A stretch of 64,000 nucleotides of DNA from contig NZ_CP058986.1 in the NCBI RefSeq assembly GCF_019278525.1, positions 1,832,001 through 1,896,000 of the forward strand, in the 5' to 3' direction. The translations under genes and the position numbers were made by a program. The notes below the pieces were generated by a model. It searched no databases. It had not been told where the DNA came from and worked only from the letters and a program-made list of their open reading frames with translations. The stretch is from Polaribacter sp. HaHaR_3_91 (lineage in GTDB: Bacteria > Bacteroidota > Bacteroidia > Flavobacteriales > Flavobacteriaceae). This document shows positions 16,740 to 26,200 of the stretch, in pieces. Each line of letters begins with the position of its first letter. Position 1 is the stretch's first letter.

Positions 16740-17915
16740 ATGAAAAAAATTACTTTATTACTTTTACTTCTTTGTTCAATTACTGCTTTTTCGCAAGTAA
16801 AGCTAACCTCTGCTACAGAAGAATATTACAATGGTACAAGTTGGGAGAATAATTATAAAAGAACGTTTACTTATGATGCAAACAATAACCTAGTCTCAGA
16901 AAAATCTTATTATAGGGATAGTAGTACTACTAGTTGGGAATTTAGTAGTAGTGAAACCTATGTGTATAATGCTGCCAATAGGGTTGTTAGTAGTACTTAT
17001 GAAAGTTTTGATGTTTCAGGCAATATATCTTATGGTTATAAATCAAACTATACGTATAATGGTAATAATCAAGTTACGGAATCAATTGATTTAGAATTTA
17101 CTAATGGAGTTTGGGTAAACCAATATAAAAGTACTTATGCATATACTAATGGAAAAATTACTAGTGTCGTAGGTCAAGATTGGAATGGTTCCTCTTGGGT
17201 TTATGTTACTGATGGGGATCAGCAAGACGCTTCTTCTAAAATTACCATAAGTTATGGTGCAAATGATTTGGTTTCAGAATTTATTTATGCTGATTGGAAC
17301 GGTAGTTCTTGGAGTTTAGTTGATAAAGAGTTGTATACATATAATACAAATAATAAAATTGTTCGTATTATATCTTATGATTGGAATGGGGCTGCCTATG
17401 AAACCTACTTTAAGGAAGAGTATACTTATGATGCAAATGGTAATTTAATCTTAGAAAAAAGTTTTGATTATAGTAATGGTTCTTATGAGCTTTCTTATGA
17501 AACAAGTTATACGTTTGATTCAACTCAAATGATGAGTAGTTTTACGCATCCATTTAAAGATCAATTTGGTTTTGATGCGTTAACAGGGCAAGAGAATTTT
17601 TATGTAAATAAAATACTAGGGTATGAGGAAGAAGATTATAGAACGACTTACAATTATGGAGAAGCTACAGCAAGTGTAAAAGATTTTAGTTCTATTGATT
17701 TTGCAGTGTTTCCAAACCCAACTTCTTCAATTTTAAAGATTGATGATACTAGTTTTGCTTTAAAAAATATAGAATTATTTAACGTTTTAGGAAAAAAAGT
17801 ATTTGTATCAACTAAAAATGAAATAAATATAGCACATTTAGTGAATGGCGTTTATCTATTGAAAATAGAATCAGAAAAAGGTAATGTGGTTACAAAAAGA
17901 ATAATAAAAAATTAA
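16740..17915 (+). CDS. secreted protein with YD-like repeats and T9SS type A sorting domain
   Basis: Exported protein of 391 residues. A signal peptide (MKKITLLLLLLCSITAFSQ) is followed by about ten degenerate beta repeats built on TYDANNN / YNTNNK and WNGSSW words, resembling RHS/YD-type repeat proteins of Bacteroidota. A T9SS type A C-terminal domain of about 75 residues follows (VFPNPTSSILKI ... NGVYLLKIESEKG, ending KRIIKN). The repeats suggest a binding or adhesive surface protein; no catalytic motif is seen. It stands alone between the yebC-like gene and the acetate operon. Confidence 0.82.
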   Translation: MKKITLLLLLLCSITAFSQVKLTSATEEYYNGTSWENNYKRTFTYDANNNLVSEKSYYRDSSTTSWEFSSSETYVYNAANRVVSSTYESFDVSGNISYGYKSNYTYNGNNQVTESIDLEFTNGVWVNQYKSTYAYTNGKITSVVGQDWNGSSWVYVTDGDQQDASSKITISYGANDLVSEFIYADWNGSSWSLVDKELYTYNTNNKIVRIISYDWNGAAYETYFKEEYTYDANGNLILEKSFDYSNGSYELSYETSYTFDSTQMMSSFTHPFKDQFGFDALTGQENFYVNKILGYEEEDYRTTYNYGEATASVKDFSSIDFAVFPNPTSSILKIDDTSFALKNIELFNVLGKKVFVSTKNEINIAHLVNGVYLLKIESEKGNVVTKRIIKN

Positions 17916-17938
17916 AAGTAAAATTATTTTATGTACCA

Positions 17939-17976
17939 AAAAGAGCCTTCATGTAGTGTTACTAGAAGGCTCTTTT
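17939..17976. terminator. bidirectional terminator between the T9SS gene and ackA
   Basis: AAAAGAGCCTTC (17939-17950) and GAAGGCTCTTTT (17965-17976) pair perfectly over 12 bp. It sits between convergent stop codons (17915 and 17994). Confidence 0.85.
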
Positions 17977-17993
17977 AATACATAAACGTATGG

Positions 17994-19178
17994 TTATTTT
18001 AAAAGATCGTACGTTTCTTTTGCAATTTCTAGTTCTTCGTTGGTAGGAATTACTAAAATCTTCACTTTGCCTGTATCTTTCTGAATTTCTCTAATTTCTT
18101 TAGAACGAATGTCGTTTTTTTGTTCATCTAATTCAATACCAAAAAACTCTAAATTTTCGCAAGACATTTGTCTCATTAAAATTGAGTTTTCTCCAATACC
18201 GGCTGTAAATATAATAGCATCTAATCCATTTAAAGCAGCAGTATAAGCACCTATAAATTTCCTAATTCTATAACCTGCTAAATTTAAAGCGATTTGGCAC
18301 TCTTCATTACCATTACCTGCTTTTTCTTCAATTTCTCTTAAATCAGAATAACCAGTTAAACCTTTCATTCCAGATTCTTTTTGTAAAATATCATTTACTT
18401 CATCTGCAGATTTACTAAATTTCTTCATTAAAAAGAAAATAACAGATTGATCGATATCTCCAGCACGAGTTCCCATAACTAAACCGTTGGTTGGTGAAAA
18501 TCCCATAGTGGTATCAATACATTTTCCGTCTTTAATTGCAGACATACTACAACCATTACCTAAGTGAATCGTAATTATTTTTGATGATTTTTCACCTAAA
18601 TGTTCTATTGCTTTTTCGGAAACATATTTATGACTAGAACCATGAAAACCATAAGCTCTTACTTTATTTTCTTTTAAATAAATAGTAGGAATTGCATATT
18701 GGTACGCTTCCTTTGGCATTGTTTGATGAAAAGCAGTGTCAAAAACAGCTGTTTGCTTTGCAGAGGTAAAAATGGTTTCAGCAACTTCTATACCAGTTAA
18801 ATGTGCAGGATTGTGTAAAGGAGCTAAATCAAATAAATCTTTAATATTAAATTTTACTTTTTCAGTAATAAGAACAGTACCGCTATATCTGCTTCCTCCA
18901 TGCACAACTCTATGTCCAATTGCTTTTATTTCATCAACTGAATTTATAACACCTAATTCTGGATCTAATAAAGCTTTTGCTATTTTTTTTAAACCAACTT
19001 CATGATTTAATATTGGTGCGACTTCAGAGTGTTCTTTATCTTCTTTTTTGTGTGTGAAAATGGCATCTTCCATACCAATTCTTTCTACCAAACCAACGCA
19101 TTTTACAGCTTGAGAAGGCATTTCTATTAATTGGTATTTTAAAGATGAAGAGCCTGCATTTATAACTAAAATATTCAT
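17994..19178 (-). CDS. ackA: acetate kinase
   Basis: Acetate kinase interconverts acetyl phosphate plus ADP with acetate plus ATP in overflow and fermentative metabolism. The 394 residues match the usual length. ASKHA motifs are visible: the N-terminal NAGSSSLKYQL, GHRVVHGG, the HNPAHL segment, FDTAFHQTMP, HLGNGCSMSAI, DTTMGFSPTNGLVMGTR and FTAGIGENS. It lies one base downstream of pta, giving a pta-ackA operon with ackA second. Confidence 0.97.
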   Translation of the reverse strand: MNILVINAGSSSLKYQLIEMPSQAVKCVGLVERIGMEDAIFTHKKEDKEHSEVAPILNHEVGLKKIAKALLDPELGVINSVDEIKAIGHRVVHGGSRYSGTVLITEKVKFNIKDLFDLAPLHNPAHLTGIEVAETIFTSAKQTAVFDTAFHQTMPKEAYQYAIPTIYLKENKVRAYGFHGSSHKYVSEKAIEHLGEKSSKIITIHLGNGCSMSAIKDGKCIDTTMGFSPTNGLVMGTRAGDIDQSVIFFLMKKFSKSADEVNDILQKESGMKGLTGYSDLREIEEKAGNGNEECQIALNLAGYRIRKFIGAYTAALNGLDAIIFTAGIGENSILMRQMSCENLEFFGIELDEQKNDIRSKEIREIQKDTGKVKILVIPTNEELEIAKETYDLLK

Positions 19179-19179
19179 A

Positions 19180-21273
19180 TTATCCTTGGTGTGCTTGTAT
19201 TGCTGTTAATAAAACGGTGTTAAAGATATCTTCTACTGTACAACCTCTACTTAAATCGTTTACTGGCTTGTTTAAACCTTGTAACATTGGGCCAATTGCT
19301 AAAGCTCCTGTTTCTCTTTGTATAGCTTTGTAGGTATTGTTTCCTGTATTTAAATCTGGGAAAATTAATACAGAGGCTTGTCCAGCAACTTCAGAATCTG
19401 GCATTTTTGTTTTTGCCACAGACATATCTACGGCTGCGTCATATTGTATAGGTCCTTCAATTTTTAACTCTGGATGTAAGCGTCTCACTATTTCTGTAGC
19501 TTTTCTCACTTTTTCTACTTCTTCTCCTTTTCCAGAGCTTCCAGAAGAATATGATAACATTGCTATTTTTGCATCTATACCAAAAGCTTCTGCAGATTGC
19601 GCTGAAGAAATTGCTATTTCTGCTAATTGTTCTGCGTTAGGGTTTGGGTTTACAGCACAATCTCCCATTACAGAAACTCGGTCTGATAAACACATAAAAA
19701 ATACAGAAGAAACTACAGATACACCTGGTTTAGTTTTAATTAACTGTAAAGATGGTTTTATGGTATGCATAGTAGTGTGCACTGCACCAGACACCATTCC
19801 GTCTGCTAGACCATTCATAATCATTAAGGTTCCGAAATAAGAAACATCGTTTACTAAGTCTTCGGCAATGGTTTCTGTCATGCCTTTATGTTTACGTGCT
19901 TCATATAATGTTTTTACAAAAGCACCATTATGTATAGAGTCTTCCGGATTTAGAATGTTTATTTTATCTAAATCTATTTGTAATCCAATTTGATCACATT
20001 TAAGTTGAATTGTACTTCTATCTCCTAATAAGGTTAAGTCTACAATATCTAATAATTGTAAACGCGCTGCTGCAGTAATAATTCTTTCATCATCACCCTC
20101 TGGTAAAACAATATGTTTTTTATAAGCTCTTGCTTTTTGTAGCAAGTTGTATTGAAACATACTTGGTGTTAATTTTACGGAATTGTATGAAGTAAGTGTA
20201 TTTGTTAAACCTTCTGCATTCACATATGTATCAAAAGTATCTAGAGATAGTAATATTTTTTTGTTATGGCTTGCGTAAATTTTAGATTTTACTGCGCCAA
20301 TCTTATTGGTAATACCAAAAGTACCTCCCTTAACGGAAATAATAGGCACGGTAGATTGTACACCTTCAATTAGTTTGGTAATGGATTCTTCTGGTAGTAA
20401 AGAACCTGTTAAAACAATTCCTGCAATTTTTGGATAGTTGGTAGAAGCATTAGCTTGTAAAGCACCCAAAATAATATCTGCTCTGTCCCCAGGAGTAACT
20501 ACTAAAGCATTTTCTCTAATTCTTGTTAAATAGTTGCGCAGTTGCATAGCTCCAGTACTATAACTTCCTATGGCATTGTCTAGAAATTGTTCTCCAAATA
20601 ATACTTTACCTTCTAAAGCTTGTAAAACTTCTCTAACGGTTGGATATGCTAAAAAGTCAATTTTAGGAATTACGTTTATTTGTAAGTTTTCTGGAAAACT
20701 TTTTTCTAATTCTTGTTGAATGTAGTTTACCTCATCACCTTCAATTTTATTAGCAATAATACCAATTACATCTACTTCTTTTTTGATAAAAGACTTATAA
20801 GTAAGTTGCATGGTGTTTACAAAATCTTTCTTTTTCTTGCCATTTCCAGAACCCACTATTAAAGCAGGAATACCTAGGTTTTTGGCAATCATTAAATTTA
20901 CATCTAGCTCTGTAAAACCACCTTCACCAGAAAAGTCTGTACCTTCTACTAAAACATAATCATATTTAGCTTCAAGCTTTTTATATTTTTTAATTACTTT
21001 ATGAATAACGTCATCTGTTTTTCCTTCACTTAAAAGTTCTACAACCTCGTTGTGCTTATATGCATAACAGTCATCATAATCAATATCTAAATTAAAAAAG
21101 TTAATAGCAGTATTGGTATGATCATCAAATTTACTGTCTTTAACTTCGTTGATAATAGGCCTAAAATATCCTACTTTAGATGATTTGGTTAACATCATTC
21201 TTAAAAGACCTAATGATACCAAAGATTTACCACTGTCGGATTCAATTGCGGCAATATATATAGCTTTACTCAT
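19180..21273 (-). CDS. pta: phosphate acetyltransferase
   Basis: Phosphate acetyltransferase (acetyl-CoA plus Pi to acetyl phosphate plus CoA), 697 residues, the long form. The N-terminal AAA_26/CobB-like NTPase-derived domain starts YIAAIESDSGKSLVSLGLLR, a central DRTGG regulatory domain follows (about residues 215-330), and the C-terminal PTA_PTB catalytic domain begins about residue 375 (HIVLPEGDDERI ... YSSGSSGKGEEVEKVRKA ... GPIQYDAAVD). It is the first gene of the acetate operon with ackA. Confidence 0.96.
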   Translation of the reverse strand: MSKAIYIAAIESDSGKSLVSLGLLRMMLTKSSKVGYFRPIINEVKDSKFDDHTNTAINFFNLDIDYDDCYAYKHNEVVELLSEGKTDDVIHKVIKKYKKLEAKYDYVLVEGTDFSGEGGFTELDVNLMIAKNLGIPALIVGSGNGKKKKDFVNTMQLTYKSFIKKEVDVIGIIANKIEGDEVNYIQQELEKSFPENLQINVIPKIDFLAYPTVREVLQALEGKVLFGEQFLDNAIGSYSTGAMQLRNYLTRIRENALVVTPGDRADIILGALQANASTNYPKIAGIVLTGSLLPEESITKLIEGVQSTVPIISVKGGTFGITNKIGAVKSKIYASHNKKILLSLDTFDTYVNAEGLTNTLTSYNSVKLTPSMFQYNLLQKARAYKKHIVLPEGDDERIITAAARLQLLDIVDLTLLGDRSTIQLKCDQIGLQIDLDKINILNPEDSIHNGAFVKTLYEARKHKGMTETIAEDLVNDVSYFGTLMIMNGLADGMVSGAVHTTMHTIKPSLQLIKTKPGVSVVSSVFFMCLSDRVSVMGDCAVNPNPNAEQLAEIAISSAQSAEAFGIDAKIAMLSYSSGSSGKGEEVEKVRKATEIVRRLHPELKIEGPIQYDAAVDMSVAKTKMPDSEVAGQASVLIFPDLNTGNNTYKAIQRETGALAIGPMLQGLNKPVNDLSRGCTVEDIFNTVLLTAIQAHQG

Positions 21274-21295
21274 TTTTTTTTGTTAATTGTATTTG

Positions 21296-21303
21296 CAAAA
21301 ATA
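21296..21303 (-). promoter_or_regulatory. -7 box upstream of pta
   Basis: On the minus strand this reads TATTTTTG, an exact TAnnTTTG match, about 22 bases before the pta ATG. No clear -33 TTG is visible. Confidence 0.45.
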
Positions 21304-21408
21304 TGTTTTAAAGGAACTATTAAGTATGATAATAGTCATTTTTGGATGTTGATTTTATAGAAAAAAAAATACCTGTTTAGATATTATTTACAAAATGTTG
21401 GCAGATAT

Positions 21409-23037
21409 TTAAACCTGTAAAACCCCCATATTAAATTGTTTTGTAATAGGAGCGTGGTTTGCTGCTTCAATTCCCATGGAAATCCAATCTCTAGTTCTTA
21501 ACGGATTAATTACAGCGTCTGTCCAGATTCTGGCAGCGGCATAATAAGGTGAAATTTGCTTGTCATAACGCGATTTTATTTTGTCAAATAATTCAGCTTC
21601 TTTTTCTGGAGTTATTTCTTCGCCACGTTTTTTTAGTGATGCCGTTTCTATTTGTAGTAATACTTTTGCAGCAGAATTTCCGCTCATTACTGCTAATTCT
21701 GCACTTGGCCACGCAACAATTAATCTAGGATCGTATGCTTTACCACACATTGCGTAATTACCTGCTCCGTATGAGTTTCCTATAACAATTGTAAATTTAG
21801 GAACTACAGAATTACTGACAGCATTTACCATTTTAGCGCCATCTTTTATAATTCCACCATGTTCAGATTTAGAACCGACCATAAAACCAGTAACATCTTG
21901 CAAGAAGACCAACGGTATTTTTTTCTGATTACAATTGGCGATAAAACGGGTAGCTTTATCTGCGGAATCGTTATAGATTACTCCTCCAAATTGCATTTCT
22001 CCTTTTTGTGTTTTTACTAATTTACGTTGATTGGCAACTATACCAACTGCCCAACCATCAATACGAGCGTAACCAGTAATAATTGTTTTTCCGAAGCCTT
22101 CTTTGTATTGTTCAAATTCAGAATTATCTACCAAACGCTTTATGATTTCTAACATATCATATTGTGCATTTCTTTCCTTCGGAAGGATTCCGAAAATATC
22201 ATCTTCATTTTCTTTTGGCGGAAAAGCTTCGGTTTTACTAAAACCAGCTTTGTCATAATCACCAATTTTATCAATAATGAATTTTATTTTATCAAGCGCA
22301 TCTTTATCGTCTTTTGCCTTGTAATCTGTAACTCCAGAAATTTCACAATGTGTAGTTGCGCCACCTAAAGTTTCATTGTCTATAGATTCGCCAATAGCTG
22401 CTTTTACAAGATAACTTCCGGCAAGAAAAATACTGGCTGTTTTATCTACTATTAAAGCTTCATCACTCATAATTGGTAAGTAAGCACCACCAGCAACACA
22501 GCTTCCCATAACGGCAGAAATTTGAGTAATTCCCATACTGCTCATAATGGCGTTATTTCTGAAAATACGTCCAAAATGTTCTTTGTCTGGAAAAATTTCA
22601 TCCTGCAATGGCAGATAAACACCCGCAGAATCTACTAAGTAAATAATTGGTAATCTATTTTCTATGGATATTTCTTGAGCACGTAAATTTTTTTTTCCTG
22701 TAATAGGGAACCAAGCACCTGCTTTTACAGTAGCATCGTTTGCTACAACAATACATTGTTTTCCTTTTACGTATCCCATTTTTACAACTACACCACCAGA
22801 AGGGCAACCGCCATGTTCTGCATACATATCTTCACCAGCAAAAGCACCAATTTCTATAGATTTAGAATTGCTATCAAGAAGGTAATCGACTCTTTCTCTT
22901 GCGGTCATTTTACCTTTTTCATGCAGTTTGTCAATTCTTTTTTGACCACCACCTAGTTTTACTTTGGCAAATCTTCTTTTTAGATCTGATGCTAACAATT
23001 TATTGTAATCTTCGTTTTTATTGAAGTTGATATCCAT
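21409..23037 (-). CDS. acyl-CoA carboxylase carboxyltransferase (beta) subunit, methylcrotonyl-CoA carboxylase type
   Basis: Biotin-dependent carboxyltransferase subunit of 542 residues with tandem crotonase-like halves. The N-half shows KMTARERVDYLLD, GGCPSGGVVVKMGYV and MGSCVAGGAYLPIMSDEALI. The C-half shows IPLVFLQDVTGFMVGSKSEHGG, IVIGNSYGAGNYAMCGKAYDP and the AELAVMSG segment. HFGRIFRNNAIMSSMGI and GAYLPIMSDE resemble methylcrotonyl-CoA carboxylase beta (leucine breakdown) more than propionyl-CoA carboxylase, but I cannot settle the substrate. No biotin carboxylase subunit gene is adjacent, so its partner must be elsewhere. Confidence 0.88.
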   Translation of the reverse strand: MDINFNKNEDYNKLLASDLKRRFAKVKLGGGQKRIDKLHEKGKMTARERVDYLLDSNSKSIEIGAFAGEDMYAEHGGCPSGGVVVKMGYVKGKQCIVVANDATVKAGAWFPITGKKNLRAQEISIENRLPIIYLVDSAGVYLPLQDEIFPDKEHFGRIFRNNAIMSSMGITQISAVMGSCVAGGAYLPIMSDEALIVDKTASIFLAGSYLVKAAIGESIDNETLGGATTHCEISGVTDYKAKDDKDALDKIKFIIDKIGDYDKAGFSKTEAFPPKENEDDIFGILPKERNAQYDMLEIIKRLVDNSEFEQYKEGFGKTIITGYARIDGWAVGIVANQRKLVKTQKGEMQFGGVIYNDSADKATRFIANCNQKKIPLVFLQDVTGFMVGSKSEHGGIIKDGAKMVNAVSNSVVPKFTIVIGNSYGAGNYAMCGKAYDPRLIVAWPSAELAVMSGNSAAKVLLQIETASLKKRGEEITPEKEAELFDKIKSRYDKQISPYYAAARIWTDAVINPLRTRDWISMGIEAANHAPITKQFNMGVLQV

Positions 23038-23098
23038 CGAAATTTATTTCTTAATTTATGCTAATTTAAGAAATATTCTTTTGATTAAAATGATAAAA

Positions 23099-23236
23099 AA
23101 AAGAGGTTGTCTAAAAAGGAGTTTTTTTGTCAATCTGAATTTATTTCAGAATCTTAGAATTACCTAAATTTAGTAAGTTTAGATGCTGAAACAAGTTCAG
23201 TATGACAAGGTTTAAAACTTTTTAGAAGACCTCTTT
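23099..23236. repeat. nested palindromic intergenic element (MITE-like) of about 140 bp
   Basis: The outer arms (about 23099-23119 and 23217-23236, AAAGAGGT..TCTAAAAAG against CTTTTTAGAAGACCTCTTT) pair almost fully. Inside them, TTGTCA (23127-23132) with CTGAATTTATTTCAGAATCT pairs with TGACAA (23203-23208) preceded by AGATGCTGAAACAAGTTCAG. The inner arms match a word common between flavobacterial genes (TGTCATGCTGAACTTGTTTC, from memory). On the minus strand it lies just upstream of the carboxylase promoter region and past the 3' end of the surface-protein gene, so it may also terminate transcription. Confidence 0.65.
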
Positions 23237-23255
23237 TATTTTTTTAAAGACGCTT

Positions 23256-26200
23256 TTATTTTCTTAATAAAGAAAAATGGCCTTTTTTAAGAATTGGCTT
23301 TTTTTCAGTATCAATAGGTATTAGTTGTACAGAAAACCAATAGTCATTAGAAGAGAGGAGTTTACCATTGTAGGTACCATCCCAACCGTCACTATTTATG
23401 GTTGTTTGTGCTATTAACTTGCCATATCTGTTAAAGATGTTAATAGTACTGTTTGACTGATATAAGCTGGTATTAATTCCTTTTACTGCCCAAGTATCAT
23501 TTTTTCTATCGCCATTTGGCGTAAAGAATTTAGGGAATTGAATAACAGAAACCATTAGTTCTGAAGAACCACAACCATTTTTATTTTCAACAATTATTTT
23601 ATAAATTCCGCCTTCTATATCTTCAAAAACATTACTATCTTGATAAGAGCGAATTGTCATTCCGTTTTCATCTTCTAGCGCATATAGAAATTCTTCGTTA
23701 ATTAGTGGATTTCTAGGAATGTCTATTCGGATATTTAAATTAGAATTTATAATAGAAAGATCATCTGTAATGGTAACAAAACTTTCTTCTAAATTCTCGA
23801 AATCTGATTTATAAACGGTGATGGTTCTTTGTTTAGAACAAGTTTTTGTATTTGTTGGAGTTGTTTTACTAAATGCTGTAACGGTGTAAATTCCTGCATC
23901 GGCAATTATGATTTCTTCTGCATTTCCACCAAATGGTGTTCCGTCTTTTAACCATTCATAATTGTAATCACCTATTGTATTTACTGATAATGTGTAAGGA
24001 ATATTTTCTGTACATATAATTATAGGATCATTTGGTGCTTCTTCATCAACATTAAATTCTGGAATCTTATTTACCTCTAAATAAAACTCACCAATTCCTT
24101 GACAATTGTTATTTGTAATACTGATTAATTTGTAAAAAATAGTAACAGGGTTTCCGGTTGTATATGGATTGTTTTTGTTTCTATAATTACTTAGATTTTG
24201 AGTTTCTGTAATTTCATTTAAAGACCTTGTTCTATCATCATCAGACTCATAAAATTCAATTTTTATATCAGAATCTGTAGAGATTTTATTAGGTATACTG
24301 CTTAAGTCAAAAAAAGTAATTCCGTCTTTATCGTCGTTGTTAATGGTGTTATTTCCTTCCGTATCTAAAAAATCGTCACATTGATAAATGGTGTCATTAA
24401 AAGTTTCGTTAGGAGCATAACTAACGATTAAATTAATTTTAGAAATACTGTAACATCCTGTTGTATTAGAAATGGTTTTTACCCAAGATTCTCCTGTATT
24501 GTCTACAAAATAACTTGTTTTATCTGCAACTTCTGGTGAGTCATTTTTGGCGTCTAATTCAGTAGCATAGTATTTAAAAGTTACATCAGTTTCATTTGTA
24601 ATGTTAATTTCTGCTTCCGTAAGATTAAATGTTGTTTGCAGGTCTGCATCATTATCACATTGGTATAATTCTGCAGAATTATTTTCAATAGCAGGTTTTG
24701 GGTTTACTATTAAAGTAATTGTATTAGAGATTAGACCACAAGTATTACCTAGTTTGTTAAGTTGTACTCTAAATTGAAAATTGTTTATTTCTTTAGAAGC
24801 TGCTGTAATTTTTAATTTTGAAGTATCTACATTATTAAATTTAGTATCATCAATAATTGAATTCTCGATAATATTTATGAATCTAATTCCATCATCAACG
24901 GATATTTGCCATTGAAAAGTTGAGGCATTTGTTTCAATTTCTATTTCGTTTACATCTCCTTCACAAAAAATAACATCTTCAAATGTTGTTATAATAATAG
25001 GTGCTGAGGTTGTGTAATTGGTATTAATAGGATTTATATAGCCGTCAGAGTTTATAACTTTTCCGTTGTTATCAACATCTAAATAATTTGGAGATAACCT
25101 ACCAGAAGCATCTCTCGTAAATCCAGCTTCAATAACATCAAAACAATCATCACCATCAGAATCTAAATCAACAAAATCAAAGAAGGAGTCTTGGTTAGTA
25201 ACGATTAATGTAGTGCTATCAGAATTTTTGAGAGGAGTCTTTAATACCCCTGAATCTGGTGAAGTTTCTAAGTCATCTAACAAACCATTTGTACCAACTG
25301 TTCCATTAATTTTTCCATCATTATCGGTATCAAAAACTCCATTTCCAGATTCAATAACATCATAAATACCATCGTTATCAGCATCGTAATCTAAATAGTT
25401 TTTAACACCATCTGCATCTGCATCTAAATTTGTTGTAATGGTACCAAAAACATCATCTAAACCATCAAGATCAGCATCTGTTTTTGTTAACGAAATATCT
25501 TGACCATAAGCATCATACAAGTCAGGAATTCCATCATTATCAGCATCTAAATCGAACATGTTCTCTATACCATCTCCATCAGAATCTAACGTAAAACACG
25601 TTAAACGGATAGTTCCGTTAAAAGTAGAAATATCACGACTAATATTGTTATAATGCTCAAAAGAAATGTTTGTAATTTGATTAGCAACAAATTGAAATGT
25701 ACTTGTACCAGCTACAAGATTTTCTTTAAATTTAAACTTAATTACTGAAGCAGAAAATTGCGTAAAATCATCTTCAAATTCATCATCAAAATTAGAGTCT
25801 ATTAAAATTTGATTTTCTGGATCTATTAAAGTGATGTTTTTCTCCGTTTGTGATAGCTTTATAATAAAATACTCGTTATTAGAAATGGTATGATTTGTAG
25901 TACTGTTTTGGGTTAGTTTAAAGTTGATGTTGTCGTCAAAATCTAATGTGTATTTAGAGTTTGATGTTCCACTTGCATTAGCCGTAGAAATAAAATCACC
26001 AGTTGAGTTTCCTGTAAAAGTTGTGTTTTCTGTAGTTAAACTAGCAGAAACTGCTGTTAAATTATTTTCTACAGTTGGATTGTTTATATCAGATAAATCA
26101 ATGGTTTTATTCCCCAAAGATTCATCACAATTTAAAATTCCGTCGTTATCAATGTCAGCATCTACGTTGTCTATAATACCATCATTATCATAATCATCCG

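Noticed and set aside
16740..17915. RHS/YD polymorphic toxin
   Set aside because: Repeats resemble YD units, but the protein is short, ends in a T9SS sorting domain rather than a toxin, and no immunity gene follows.
19337..19840. 167-residue frame opposite pta
   Set aside because: It is the antisense shadow of the conserved PTA_PTB domain; pta is certain from its motifs.
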